From contig JAHHHH010000007.1 of NCBI GenBank assembly GCA_019359415.1, forward strand, positions 1 through 64,000: a DNA stretch of 64,000 bases, read 5' to 3'. A program made the translations under genes and the position numbers. Below, piece after piece: positions 1 through 7,760 of this stretch (its first letter is position 1; every line of letters starts with the position of its first letter). Source of the DNA: Iphinoe sp. HA4291-MV1 (lineage in GTDB: Bacteria > Cyanobacteriota > Cyanobacteriia > Cyanobacteriales > Nostocaceae). Below the pieces are notes generated by a model. It was not told the origin of the DNA, ran no database searches, and saw only the letters and a program-made list of their open reading frames with translations.

Positions 1-6
1 AGAGAG

Positions 7-894
7 TCAAGCATGAACTTTGCTGGTAGGACTTTCACCTACATCTAACTGAGAGTTCAACTCTAATGAGTTGGGATAAGTATTTATGGACTGGATACCA
101 AGATTCCTTATCCAACGAATCGCACTTGCATGTTCATTCCGTTGCCTATTTACTCTCAAATGCTTCTTTGCATATCTTTGTCTTGCTTTGCGTCGTTGGT
201 TTTTACCTTTTTCTTTCTTGTATATCTGACGTTGAGCGTGTTTGATGGTTTTTTCAGCTTTTCTTAAAAAGCGTGGGTTCGGTTCATGATGCCCATTAGA
301 ATCAGAATAGAAATGTTCTAATCCTACATCTAGACCTACTTCACCATCAGCTATTCTTACCTCTGTTCCAACTTCAATATCAATAGCAAATTGACAGTAA
401 TAGCCGTCAGCTTTTCTAACTAATCGAACTCGTTTAATAGACTGAACAGGGTAGGTGTGAATATCCCACTTTCCTAATAATTTAACTTCACTAATACCTT
501 TTTTATCGATAAAGGTGATACGTCGTTTTGTAGGATGTAGTGACCATCCTGAAGTTTTATATTCAACCGAACGATTATCTTTTTGAAAACGTGGAAAACC
601 CTTCTTGCCAGGTTTCTTAGACTTGCAGTTACTGTAAAACCTATCTATAGAACTCCACGCTCTTTCGGTTGCAGACTGGCAAGCCATTGAATTTAAATCT
701 TTAACAAATTGAAATTCTTTTCGTAGTGCTGTTGAGTAATTGTTCAAAGCAATCTTGTTAATCTTTGCTTCGCAAGGTGCGTCCATCCAATATCTAATGG
801 CTTTATTTCGGATGAACTGAGTAGTTTTAATAGCTTCATCAATTGCTTGATATTGCTTTCGCTTACCCTTTACTTTGTACTCTAATACCAGCAC
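7..894 (-). pseudogene. tnpB: truncated TnpB-type nuclease of an IS200/IS605 (IS1341-like) element
   Basis: The N-terminal half is a clear TnpB: the opening VLEYKVKGKRKQYQAID, then IRNKAIRYW, the RuvC-I strand GLDVGLEHF and the basic stretch RQRYAKKHL. The best start is the GTG at 894, preceded by GGGAGGTGAT; an upstream in-frame ATG would add a hydrophobic stretch not usual in the family. The reading frame ends about 40 residues after the basic stretch. The RuvC-II glutamate, the CxxC zinc ribbon and the RuvC-III DRDxNAA block are all missing, so the protein is roughly 100 residues short of a usual TnpB and cannot cut. The odd tail (SLELNSQLDVGESPTS) could be the original C-terminus joined by an internal deletion; that is inference. 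Confidence 0.85.
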
Positions 895-961
895 TGCGTT
901 ATCACCTCCCTCGCTGTTTATGATATACTCCAATTGTAGAGTATATAATGGAGTATGACAA

Positions 962-1108
962 GTGAGTAGGCAGAAGAAAATGCAATTCAATGTTACCGAT
1001 GAAGAGTACGAAATACTAAAACAGTATGCTGAGGGTAAGAATCTTTCAATGGCAGAGATATTGAGAGATTACATCAAAACTTTGCGTAAACACGTCATCG
1101 CAGGGTAA
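962..1108 (+). CDS. small ribbon-helix-helix-like protein divergent from tnpB
   Basis: A 48-residue frame starts at GTG 962 (an ATG at 980 is the alternative) and ends with TAA at 1106-1108. The core reads MQFNVTDEEYEILKQYAEG, then LSMAEILRDYIKTLRK. This is one beta strand followed by two helices, the pattern of MetJ/Arc/CopG DNA-binding proteins. It is divergent from the tnpB remnant with only 67 bp between the two GTG starts, so both would share one control region. Small RHH genes of this kind often accompany IS200/IS605-type elements in cyanobacteria (from memory). A role as element regulator is inferred from position and fold only. Confidence 0.55.
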   Translation: MSRQKKMQFNVTDEEYEILKQYAEGKNLSMAEILRDYIKTLRKHVIAG

Positions 1109-1118
1109 ACCCTGCGTC

Positions 1119-1345
1119 GTGGCTTTCATGAGCCACTGCCGTGCGGGGGTTCCCCCCGTTGTTCGCGCAGCGTCTCCCTTAGGAGAGGCATGTGGCGTCC
1201 CCGGTCTAAAGCACGAAATTCGCAACTATGTTGCTGTTTCTCCGGGGTTTTCAGCCTACCCCTTATAAATGACAATTGCGAGAGTGCTGAGTCCTTCTCC
1301 TATCCCAGAGGCTGCTTCATGTGGACACGCTGCGCGTTCGCCAGT
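1119..1345. repeat. block of nested palindromic interspersed repeats
   Basis: The stretch between the RHH gene and the MFS fragment is made of hairpins: GTGGCT/AGCCAC at the left, CGGGGG/CCCCCG in the middle, then CCTTAGGAGAGG. The segment 1290-1330 recurs base for base at 26531-26571. Parts of the same family recur near 28830-28960. No gene is visible; the block appears to have replaced the 5' part of the MFS gene. Confidence 0.7.
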
Positions 1346-1362
1346 CGCTCATGGGGAGCCGG

Positions 1363-1875
1363 TGCGTTGCTTATCATTTCCAAAAAGGAGCCATAGCAAC
1401 TGAGCAAACGATTACCTTGCTTTATGCTATGGCTATGGGGGTTGATGCTGTAGCAGCGTTGATATTTGGGCGTCTTTTTGACCGCGCTGGCATTTCTATC
1501 CTCGCGATCGCCCTTGGCGGCTCCTTTCCTGCGGAACGCTACGCGAACAGGAGCATCGCAGTTTTCCTGTCATTAATGTTCGCCCCATTAGTCTTTTTAG
1601 GAAGTTCCAATCTTGCCCTTTTAGGAATGATTTTGTGGGGTATTGGAATGGGGGCGCAGGAATCAATTTTGAAAGCTGCTGTCGCTGGAATGGTACCAAT
1701 AGACAAACGAGCTTCTGCTTACGGTATCTTTAGCGCTGGCTATGGTTTGTCGTGGTTTTTGGGGAGTGCCTTGATGGGGATTTTATATGATCAATCAATC
1801 AGCTTATTGGTTGTGTTTTCAGTCGTCATCCAACTCGCTGCCATTCCTATTTTGTGGTTGGTAAGAAGGCACTGA
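1363..1875 (+). pseudogene. C-terminal remnant of an MFS transporter
   Basis: The frame encodes the last five or so membrane helices of a major facilitator protein. It contains the loop motif IFGRLFDRAGI, a glycine-rich helix (GIGMGAQESILKAAVAG) and the helix containing YGLSWFLGSALMG. The N-terminal half is absent: upstream of about 1363 the sequence becomes interspersed repeat. Inside the remnant, 16 residues (LGGSFPAERYANRSIA) interrupt a membrane helix exactly at a HIP1 octamer; removing them restores LAIAVFLSLMF. The substrate cannot be told. With half the transporter missing this is almost certainly inactive. Confidence 0.75.
1504..1559 (+). repeat. 48-bp in-frame insertion at a HIP1 site in the MFS remnant
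   Basis: GCGATCGC at 1504-1511 is followed after 48 bp by a second copy of its last five bases, ATCGC (1555-1559). The inserted DNA contains the arms CTCCTTTCCTG and CAGGAG around AACGCTACGCGAACAG. It adds exactly 16 codons without shifting the frame. Confidence 0.65.
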
Positions 1876-1881
1876 AAACTG

Positions 1882-2253
1882 TCATAGCCAATCTCGATAA
1901 GCCGATATTTCATTGACGCTAATTTCAAACGGTGTCCCCTTACCAAATGGAGGATAAACGCGGATTTTAGCGCTACTGGCAAACCGTTCCAGCCTATTTC
2001 CAATTGGTGGAATATTGCTGACTATATGCCAGTAAGTGACGAGATCAGGACAATCAATGACCAGCATGAGGTAGCCAGCATCTGTCGTGACATACCACTG
2101 ACAGCTAGACAACAATGCTCGTGTTATCTGGTCGCACGCTTCAAAAAAGCATCTACCAGTGGAATGTTCCAGTTGCGATCGCAGTATTTTATCAAGTTGC
2201 GTCGCCTCAGTTGAAGGTAAATCGTCTGGAGGAAGGAAGGGTTTGTTTTTCAT
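1882..2253 (-). CDS. hypothetical protein, 123 aa
   Basis: I do not recognise this protein. It is soluble, with no signal peptide or membrane segment; the C-terminal half (YLMLVIDCPDLVTYWHIV, then RVYPPFGKGTPFEISV) looks like alternating strands. It shares its strand with the next gene upstream (55 bp gap), so the two may be co-transcribed. Its stop lies 6 bp from the end of the convergent MFS remnant, so there is little room for separate terminators. Confidence 0.5.
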   Translation of the reverse strand: MKNKPFLPPDDLPSTEATQLDKILRSQLEHSTGRCFFEACDQITRALLSSCQWYVTTDAGYLMLVIDCPDLVTYWHIVSNIPPIGNRLERFASSAKIRVYPPFGKGTPFEISVNEISAYRDWL

Positions 2254-2308
2254 AGGAACCCCTTCAGGTTGCAGGTGAGTTTAAAGGAAATTGCGTTCAC
2301 GATTCTTC

Positions 2309-2644
2309 CTATGTTGTGACCCAATGCAAATCCAGCCACAAGCGCGGATACATGTGCTTGAGCTTCGACATTGGATCGCGCAACAGTCGTGTTGCATTCA
2401 GGAAGACTACCTGAATTAGCCCCATATTTTCTGCTATCTCTCTTAAAACTTCTTTGTACGCTTGCACATGAGGCATCATTTCCTCAGAGCAATAAATACC
2501 TATATATCGCAAGCGTTTAGGAGGTCGTCCCCAGTAAGAGGAGATAACTTTCACATAACAGTCGTCTAGTAATTCCCCTACTTTTGGGTAATAGTGCGTG
2601 ACGACCCTCATGAATTCTTGTGCTAGGATGTCTTCACTAATCAT
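2309..2644 (-). CDS. hypothetical protein, 111 aa, with repeated start region
   Basis: Unrecognised soluble protein with two conserved-looking blocks, SSYWGRPPKRLRYIGIYC and RLLRDPMSKLKHMYP. It lies 55 bp upstream of the 123-residue hypothetical on the same strand. Its ATG (2644) sits in the first of three 17-bp direct repeats, so ATG recurs at 2661 and 2678. Each upstream ATG opens a six-codon frame (MINSLS) whose TGA overlaps the next ATG as ATGA, an arrangement typical of coupled translation. Confidence 0.5.
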   Translation of the reverse strand: MISEDILAQEFMRVVTHYYPKVGELLDDCYVKVISSYWGRPPKRLRYIGIYCSEEMMPHVQAYKEVLREIAENMGLIQVVFLNATRLLRDPMSKLKHMYPRLWLDLHWVTT

Positions 2645-2688
2645 GACAAACTATTAATCATGACAAACTATTAATCATGACAAACTAT
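2639..2688. repeat. three tandem 17-bp repeats over a start codon
   Basis: The unit AATCATGACAAACTATT is repeated nearly three times. On the minus strand every unit carries an ATG, giving two mini-frames that chain into the start of the 111-residue gene through ATGA overlaps. Confidence 0.85.
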
Positions 2689-2811
2689 ATTTTTGTGGGG
2701 ATTGTCACATTATTTAATATAGCATAAGTTTGTTATCTTCATAAGACAAAAAATCCTAATTTTAGAATAAATTAGGATTTTGTATATCTGATATTTATTA
2801 ACTATCATTCC

Positions 2812-3123
2812 TTATCGTGAATGACGCTCTGCTACCAATACTTCTGCTACGAGAACTGGTAAATCAGTAAGGTCAATATATCCGTCAGAACCACGGATTG
2901 GTGAAATAAAAGTGTAATCTGGGTCGCACGCTCCGGTATCGTAAACTTCGATATACCACCTATCAGGAAATCCTGCGACAGCAAGTTCCACAATGTACCA
3001 ACTTTGACCAATCGGGCGAGAATTAACAATGACAAACCATTGTCTGTCCTCTTCCGAAATATTCCACTCAGCCATGAGAAATTCTAACGCTATTTGTCCC
3101 GCGTCGGTTGTAGTCAATAACAT
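2812..3123 (-). CDS. hypothetical protein, 103 aa
   Basis: Unrecognised. The sequence suggests a compact alpha-beta fold: helix (GQIALEFLMAEWNI), then strands WFVIVNSRPIGQSWYIVELAV and RWYIEVYDTG, then a C-terminal helix. It begins 3 bp after the upstream gene ends and is the last gene of a tight three-gene leftward cluster that also holds a membrane protein. The shape resembles small immunity-type proteins, but nothing specific supports that. Confidence 0.55.
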   Translation of the reverse strand: MLLTTTDAGQIALEFLMAEWNISEEDRQWFVIVNSRPIGQSWYIVELAVAGFPDRWYIEVYDTGACDPDYTFISPIRGSDGYIDLTDLPVLVAEVLVAERHSR

Positions 3124-3126
3124 TAT

Positions 3127-3396
3127 TTACTCCTTATTTGGAATATCCGGATACAATCCCAGTTGCTTAGATAACTCACGTGCAACATGGATTAAAAACT
3201 TTGCACCATCTTGATTATCTTGGTGTGCAAATCCGGTTGCCACTTGTAACATTGTCTGTATTAAACCAGCATCAATCAATTCTGGTTGAGCTTCTAAAAT
3301 TTCTGGTTCTTGACCATTGGGACAACGAAGGAGTTGGTCAATGAGATTGAAATACAAGTCTTGTCGTTGTTCTATCATAGTTAGTTTATTGTTCAA
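3127..3396 (-). CDS. stand-alone copy of the N-terminal region of cyanobacterial CHAT/TPR proteins
   Basis: The 89 residues match the opening I remember from cyanobacterial TPR-CHAT proteins: QRQDLYFNLIDQLLRCPNGQ, then ILEAQPELIDAGLIQTMLQV and a helix with ARELSKQLGL. Here the piece is a complete small gene rather than a prefix. Met1 and Met7 are both possible starts. The gene overlaps the upstream membrane-protein gene by 11 bp and is followed after 3 bp by the 103-residue gene, so the three form an operon. The family link is from memory; function is unknown. Confidence 0.6.
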   Translation of the reverse strand: MNNKLTMIEQRQDLYFNLIDQLLRCPNGQEPEILEAQPELIDAGLIQTMLQVATGFAHQDNQDGAKFLIHVARELSKQLGLYPDIPNKE

Positions 3397-3808
3397 TACC
3401 TTGTCGCCAAAGCTTTTCTAACATTTCTACTTGTTGCTGAAAAACAGTAGCACGATAAATTAGATATCTGTCATATAAAAGAATAAGTATTCCAAGAATA
3501 ATAGGAAATAACAAAAAGAACCATTGTAATATTTTGACAAATTGATCTGGTTTTGTCTTGAGGGATTGGTCTACAAAATTGGTGGCAGAAAATTCTACAT
3601 TAGATCTATCTTGAGACGATTTTATCTCTTCTTTGGGAGCTACTCCAACTTTATCTGTACAATTTTGACTCGGTTCACAAGCTAAATCCTTTGTTTGTAT
3701 TAGCTCTATATGTCGTTCCCACACTATGCTAAATATCATTAATCCTGGAGAAAGCAGCATGAAAGTAACTATACAAACTGTGAGTAATTGAACAAGCTTA
3801 AATTTCAT
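3386..3808 (-). CDS. two-helix membrane protein, 140 aa
   Basis: Two hydrophobic segments (about residues 7-28 and 93-111) enclose a polar loop with two cysteines (CEPSQNC), probably outside the cytoplasm. After the second helix a short amphipathic C-terminal helix (VFQQQVEMLEKLWRQ) could form a coiled coil. This is the first gene of the leftward operon with the CHAT-associated and 103-residue genes. No family recognised. Confidence 0.6.
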   Translation of the reverse strand: MKFKLVQLLTVCIVTFMLLSPGLMIFSIVWERHIELIQTKDLACEPSQNCTDKVGVAPKEEIKSSQDRSNVEFSATNFVDQSLKTKPDQFVKILQWFFLLFPIILGILILLYDRYLIYRATVFQQQVEMLEKLWRQGIEQ

Positions 3809-4517
3809 TTAGCTATCACGAAAAACTGTTAACTGCTAACTGTTAACTGTTAACTGTTTGAGGACTAAGCTATCACGCATATAATAATGCACACAGCTAT
3901 AAGCTGGATGACTTGCTATCACTAGTTTTCTTCCGGAGTGAATTTCTCCCGATTGCGAATGCGTGAATTGTTTAAGAAGTCCCCCCTCGTTCCTAGACTT
4001 ACGCCTAGAAGTTTTGGGGGGTAGAGGGGAATCTCTGCGTAAATCCTATATCTTTTATATCAGTTGTCTCAACGGAGGAGAGTTTATCCAGCCTGGATCA
4101 AAATTATTAAATTAATTATGGTTGTACTCAAAGTCTGTAATTCTTATTTAATAAGAGTTCCAAAAAAAAATTGGGGTAGAGGTGCTAGACTTTTCATGCT
4201 GGGGTACTAGTATTTACAAAATAGGGTTCTGGCATTTGTGTACTCAACATCAAACTTATATAGAGTTTGGTATTGACCAGTTTTTTTTGCTATTTTATTG
4301 AAAATAAAGCTTATACTCAAAAATTGTATGGTTATGCAAATATTTAGTTGAGTATTATGAAAATAAAGCAAGAGTTTCATAATTTTGAACTTTGTTCAAA
4401 GATAACAGAAGATTCGTCATTGTTGCCAAATAACCTAAAATTAACTAGAGTAACTTTTTTGAAATTCTATTTATGCACCCACTAGCTACAGCTTCATTTC
4501 TGATTAGGAGTTAATAT
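3809..4517. other. intergenic region with short repeats
   Basis: About 700 bp, AT-rich toward the right. It holds a run of TAACTGT heptamers (about 3828-3858) and a palindromic interspersed element around 3980-4035 (CCCCCC near the left, GGGGGG near the right). The last 400 bp contain no convincing frame and probably carry the cysK promoter. Nothing else seen. Confidence 0.5.
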
Positions 4518-5459
4518 ATGCGGATTGCTCATGACATTACAGAACTGATTGGAAGAACTCCTTTAGTTCAGCTAAACAAAATTCCTCAAGCTGAGGGGTG
4601 TATAAGCAAGATTGTTGTGAAGTTGGAAGGAATGAACCCAGCAGCTTCGGTGAAAGATCGCATTGCTATAAGTATGGTGAAGGCGGCTGAGGAAGAGGGG
4701 TTAATTCAGCCGGGAAAAAGCATTTTGGTTGAGCCTACGTCTGGTAATACAGGAATTGGACTAGCTATGGTGGCGGCGGCGCGTGGCTACCGTTTGATTT
4801 TGACAATGCCCGAAACTATGAGTTTGGAACGACGTGCTATGCTACGAGCATATGGTGCTTCTTTGGAATTGACACCCGAATTTGAGGGAATGCGGGGTGC
4901 TATTCGCAAAGCTGAAGAAATCGTCGCTAGCACTCCTGGTGCTTTTATGTTGCAACAATTCCGCAACTCAGCTAATCCCAAAATACACAGAGAAACCACA
5001 GCAGAGGAGATTTGGGCAGATACCGATGGACAAGTTGATATTGTGATTGCAGGTGTCGGTACTGGCGGAACAATTACTGGTGTTGCAGAAGTTCTCAAAA
5101 AGCGCAAACCCAGTTTTCAGGCGATCGCAGTAGAACCAAGTAACAGTTCTGTCCTTTCTGGAGGTCAGCCAGGACCGCATAAAATTCAAGGTATTGGTGC
5201 CGGATTTGTCCCAGAGGTTCTCCGCACGGACTTAGTCGATGAAGTGATAACCGTTAGTGATGAGCAAGCGATCGCCTTTGGACGACGGTTAGCTAGGGAA
5301 GAAGGTTTATTATCTGGTATATCCTCTGGTGCTGCTTTATATGCTGCGATTCAGGTTGCAAAACGCCCAGAAAACGCAAGTCGTTTAATCGTGATGATTC
5401 AACCTTCCTTTGGCGAACGTTATCTTAGCACTGCTATGTTTCAAAATTTACCATCGTAG
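4518..5459 (+). CDS. cysK: cysteine synthase (O-acetylserine sulfhydrylase)
   Basis: PLP enzyme that makes cysteine from O-acetylserine and sulfide in the cytosol. The N-terminal IGRTPLVQL, the PLP lysine K46 in NPAASVKDR, the phosphate or substrate loop TSGNTGIG (74-81) and the PLP-phosphate loop [10 protein letters not shown] are all present, and 313 residues is the normal length. The ATG follows TTAGGAG at good spacing. The C-terminal [12 protein letters not shown] departs slightly from the usual SGERYLST but keeps the motif. No sulfur genes adjoin it; the SGNH gene downstream is unrelated. The subtype (CysK versus CysM or a paralogue) is not settled. Confidence 0.93.
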   Translation: MRIAHDITELIGRTPLVQLNKIPQAEGCISKIVVKLEGMNPAASVKDRIAISMVKAAEEEGLIQPGKSILVEPTSGNTGIGLAMVAAARGYRLILTMPETMSLERRAMLRAYGASLELTPEFEGMRGAIRKAEEIVASTPGAFMLQQFRNSANPKIHRETTAEEIWADTDGQVDIVIAGVGTGGTITGVAEVLKKRKPSFQAIAVEPSNSSVLSGGQPGPHKIQGIGAGFVPEVLRTDLVDEVITVSDEQAIAFGRRLAREEGLLSGISSGAALYAAIQVAKRPENASRLIVMIQPSFGERYLSTAMFQNLPS

Positions 5460-5605
5460 CCTGTTCATGTAGAGTGAGAAGAGGCGTATCAAGCTTTATT
5501 CAAATATCTTTTCTAGAGAACAAATACACTCACGCGCCAAATCTATTTTGGTGCGTTTTATTTTCTGGGTGTATTTTTATCCTTCTATGTATGCGCTTTT
5601 TTTAT

Positions 5606-6403
5606 ATGCAAGGTGATTTTAGAAACAACAAAAAGAATTTCTTCAAGCTGCTAGCTGTATTTGCTGTGGTTTTGGTTATTGTTGCATGTTCTTCCCTTTT
5701 TTCTGAGAAAAAGTCTGCAGTATTTTTTGGGGATAGCATTACAGCAGGTAACGGTGTCAGTGTCACTGAACGCTGGTCATATCTAGTTGCTCAATCGGTA
5801 GGAATGAGGGAAATTAATGAAGGTATTAGTGCAACGGTTCTGCAAAATACTAGTCCTGTGTTAGCTGATAATGGTCGCGATCGCATAGCGCGCCTTGTGC
5901 CCGAGGCACTTCGTGCCTCCCCTGAATGGATTTCAGGGAGCCAGTCGGAGACTGGCTGGGCACATACAGGCGATCGCGTATATAACCTCACGAAATATTC
6001 TCCTCGCAAAATTTACATACTTTACGGGTTTAATGATCTTCGATATAACGGTGCTAAATTCAGTGTCGCCAACTTCGAAAACGACTTGCGAGAAATCCTT
6101 GCCATTCTTATAAATCAAGCCAGCGTTTCACCCAAAGATATCACTATTGGTTCTCCTCCATATATGGACCCAACTTATTATAGTAATTCTGATTTTGCTC
6201 CGTTTAATGCTGGTTCAATCGTCAAGCATCAAGCATATATTCAAGCTACACACAAAATTGCTCAAGAATATAAATGCAAGTGGGCTAATGTGTATCAGGC
6301 AATGATTGACAATGGCAGTAATCGATTGCTGCAATCAGACCATATCCATCCCAATATCCCTGGTCACTCTGTCATCGCTGACTCCATGCTCAATGCAAAT
6401 TGA
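5606..6403 (+). CDS. SGNH/GDSL-family hydrolase lipoprotein with an in-frame repeat
   Basis: Secreted esterase or lipase-like hydrolase of the SGNH fold. Visible blocks are the serine block FFGDSITAG, the asparagine block YGFNDLR and the Asp-His block SDHIHPN. From the ATG at 5606 the protein starts with a lysine-rich n-region, a hydrophobic core and the lipobox IVAC, giving a 27-residue lipoprotein signal; the frame stays open to 5474, but the longer form would bury the signal. Between the serine and asparagine blocks sits a 31-residue insertion encoded by a HIP1-bounded repeat (5877-5977). The substrate is unknown. No strong ribosome-binding site marks either start. Confidence 0.75.
   Translation: MQGDFRNNKKNFFKLLAVFAVVLVIVACSSLFSEKKSAVFFGDSITAGNGVSVTERWSYLVAQSVGMREINEGISATVLQNTSPVLADNGRDRIARLVPEALRASPEWISGSQSETGWAHTGDRVYNLTKYSPRKIYILYGFNDLRYNGAKFSVANFENDLREILAILINQASVSPKDITIGSPPYMDPTYYSNSDFAPFNAGSIVKHQAYIQATHKIAQEYKCKWANVYQAMIDNGSNRLLQSDHIHPNIPGHSVIADSMLNAN
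5877..5977 (+). repeat. 93-bp cloverleaf repeat between two HIP1 octamers, read in frame
   Basis: GCGATCGC occurs at 5877-5884 and again exactly 93 bp later. Between them lies an outer stem TGTGCCC/GGGCACA enclosing three hairpins: GAGGCAC-TTC-GTGCCTC, CCCTGAA/TTCAGGG and CCAGTC-GGA-GACTGG. The insert reads as VPEALRASPE, then SGSQSETGWAHTGDR. A nearly identical element, read in the same frame, is at 11438-11538. Confidence 0.9.
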
Positions 6404-6531
6404 ATCAGTCTTACGTGAAGTCATTATTCAACCAAGCGTCGCACAGGAGTTCATTCTGACTCCTGGCTCCTGACTCCTGAATTCTTACTTGGTAAAATGG
6501 AAATTAGAAAATAAAAATCGTGGAGATAAAC

Positions 6532-6795
6532 ATGATTGTCAAAGTAACAGATGATGGAAAACTAGAAATCCCACCAGAATTGTTAGAAAAACTAAAGCCA
6601 TTGACTGAATATGAAGTGTCAGTTACAGAAGATGAAATCGTGTTCACAAAAATTCGTCAACCACTGACACTAAAAGAATTAAGAAGACGAGTCAAACAAG
6701 CAGGTTTAGACCCTGAACAACTTACATTGGAAGAAATTAGTCAAATAGTCAAGGAAGTACGACAAGAACTTTGGACTCCACGGCTGTCCAAATGA
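6532..6795 (+). CDS. orphan AbrB/MazE-like antitoxin-type DNA-binding protein
   Basis: The first 45 residues form a SpoVT/AbrB-like swapped-hairpin domain (VKVTDDGKLEIPPELLEKL, then YEVSVTEDEIVFTKI). The C-terminal 40 residues are helical and charged (LTLKELRRRVKQAGL, LEEISQIVKEVRQELW), as in VapB or MazE antitoxins that bind a toxin with their tail. The ATG at 6532 has GGAG six bases upstream; the GTG at 6520 is less likely. No toxin follows: 63 bp of palindromic repeat separate it from a convergent gene. It may regulate a distant PIN toxin or only itself. Confidence 0.7.
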   Translation: MIVKVTDDGKLEIPPELLEKLKPLTEYEVSVTEDEIVFTKIRQPLTLKELRRRVKQAGLDPEQLTLEEISQIVKEVRQELWTPRLSK

Positions 6796-6858
6796 GCGCG
6801 TTCGCGTAGCGTGTCCCTTTGGGACTCAGCGCAATATTTGGGCAGCCGTGGGAGGATG

Positions 6859-7638
6859 TCAAACCAAGTATCTAGTATTCGGGACGATGGTAAAGAAAGC
6901 ATACTCATACCATGCAGTCCAAATAAAACTGCGAATCCATCGCTGACGCTTTTCAGTATTTAATTCATAGTCGAACGCTCCCTGTGAAATATCAATAGAA
7001 GATAAGTGGGATTCACAACCACAACCATGCTGGTAAGTCAAACCGTATTTGGAAGCAATACTTTGTATCTTCATCTGCACAGCGAACACTTTTCCAGCAT
7101 GAAGTACTGCATCCCAAGAACGCTTATGTTCTCTATCACGCGGATCAAACCGTAAAGCTCGTTCTTCAAAAACGCTATCTCGGTAAATGGGAGCAAGATG
7201 GACTTGATAAAAGCTGGCGGGAAGTTCATAACCGAACTCATCAAACAACTCTAGACAAATGCGAGCGACTTTCACTTCGTTAGAGCCATCTGCTCCCTTT
7301 GACTCAAATTCATGCAGAATTGCTTGAAAATCTGGATATCTCTCAACCTTAAAGTCTTGTCCGTAAAACTCAAGTGTCTCCCGCGCCAACAAGCCGAACA
7401 ATTCACTAAACGATGGTTTGAGGTGAGCTAGTTCCGAGCGTTCGTTGAATAAGTCAACGTCTCCCTGTTCCAACTTGTATTGAAACAACTGCGCCATCTC
7501 TACATAACTCTGTGGATTTGCCAGTCCAACACCAGCTTGTCCTACAGCAATATCTTGCCACACCTTTGGCAATTGAGAAATATGAACTGCATTTTCTCCA
7601 ACGATGATTTGAACTTGAGGAGCATCGAGAACAAACAT
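6859..7638 (-). CDS. hypothetical protein, 259 aa
   Basis: Unrecognised soluble protein. It has a helical middle (SFSELFGLLARETLEFYG) and, near the C-terminus, a cluster YQHGCGCESH that could bind a metal or be redox-active. The aromatic tail (WIRSFIWTAWYEYAFFTIV) is strongly hydrophobic but short for a membrane helix. The ATG at 7638 is chosen because GGAG lies seven bases upstream; an in-frame TTG at 7644 is less likely. It stands alone between a convergent antitoxin gene and a co-directional DUF3598-like gene. Confidence 0.55.
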   Translation of the reverse strand: MFVLDAPQVQIIVGENAVHISQLPKVWQDIAVGQAGVGLANPQSYVEMAQLFQYKLEQGDVDLFNERSELAHLKPSFSELFGLLARETLEFYGQDFKVERYPDFQAILHEFESKGADGSNEVKVARICLELFDEFGYELPASFYQVHLAPIYRDSVFEERALRFDPRDREHKRSWDAVLHAGKVFAVQMKIQSIASKYGLTYQHGCGCESHLSSIDISQGAFDYELNTEKRQRWIRSFIWTAWYEYAFFTIVPNTRYLV

Positions 7639-7760
7639 AAGCAAACTCCAAAGTAATATCCGCAGTTGAGTTTACCTTGAGTGGGTAGTTGCGGTATGGT
7701 GGGTGTCACCCATCACCGGGATATCAGCTCTATTTAGAATTAATGAGATTACTAAAGAGA

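Noticed and set aside
5877-5977. tRNA or tRNA-like gene, because of the cloverleaf
   Set aside because: Arm lengths, the missing CCA-side acceptor geometry and the lack of T-loop GTTCRA bases do not fit a tRNA.
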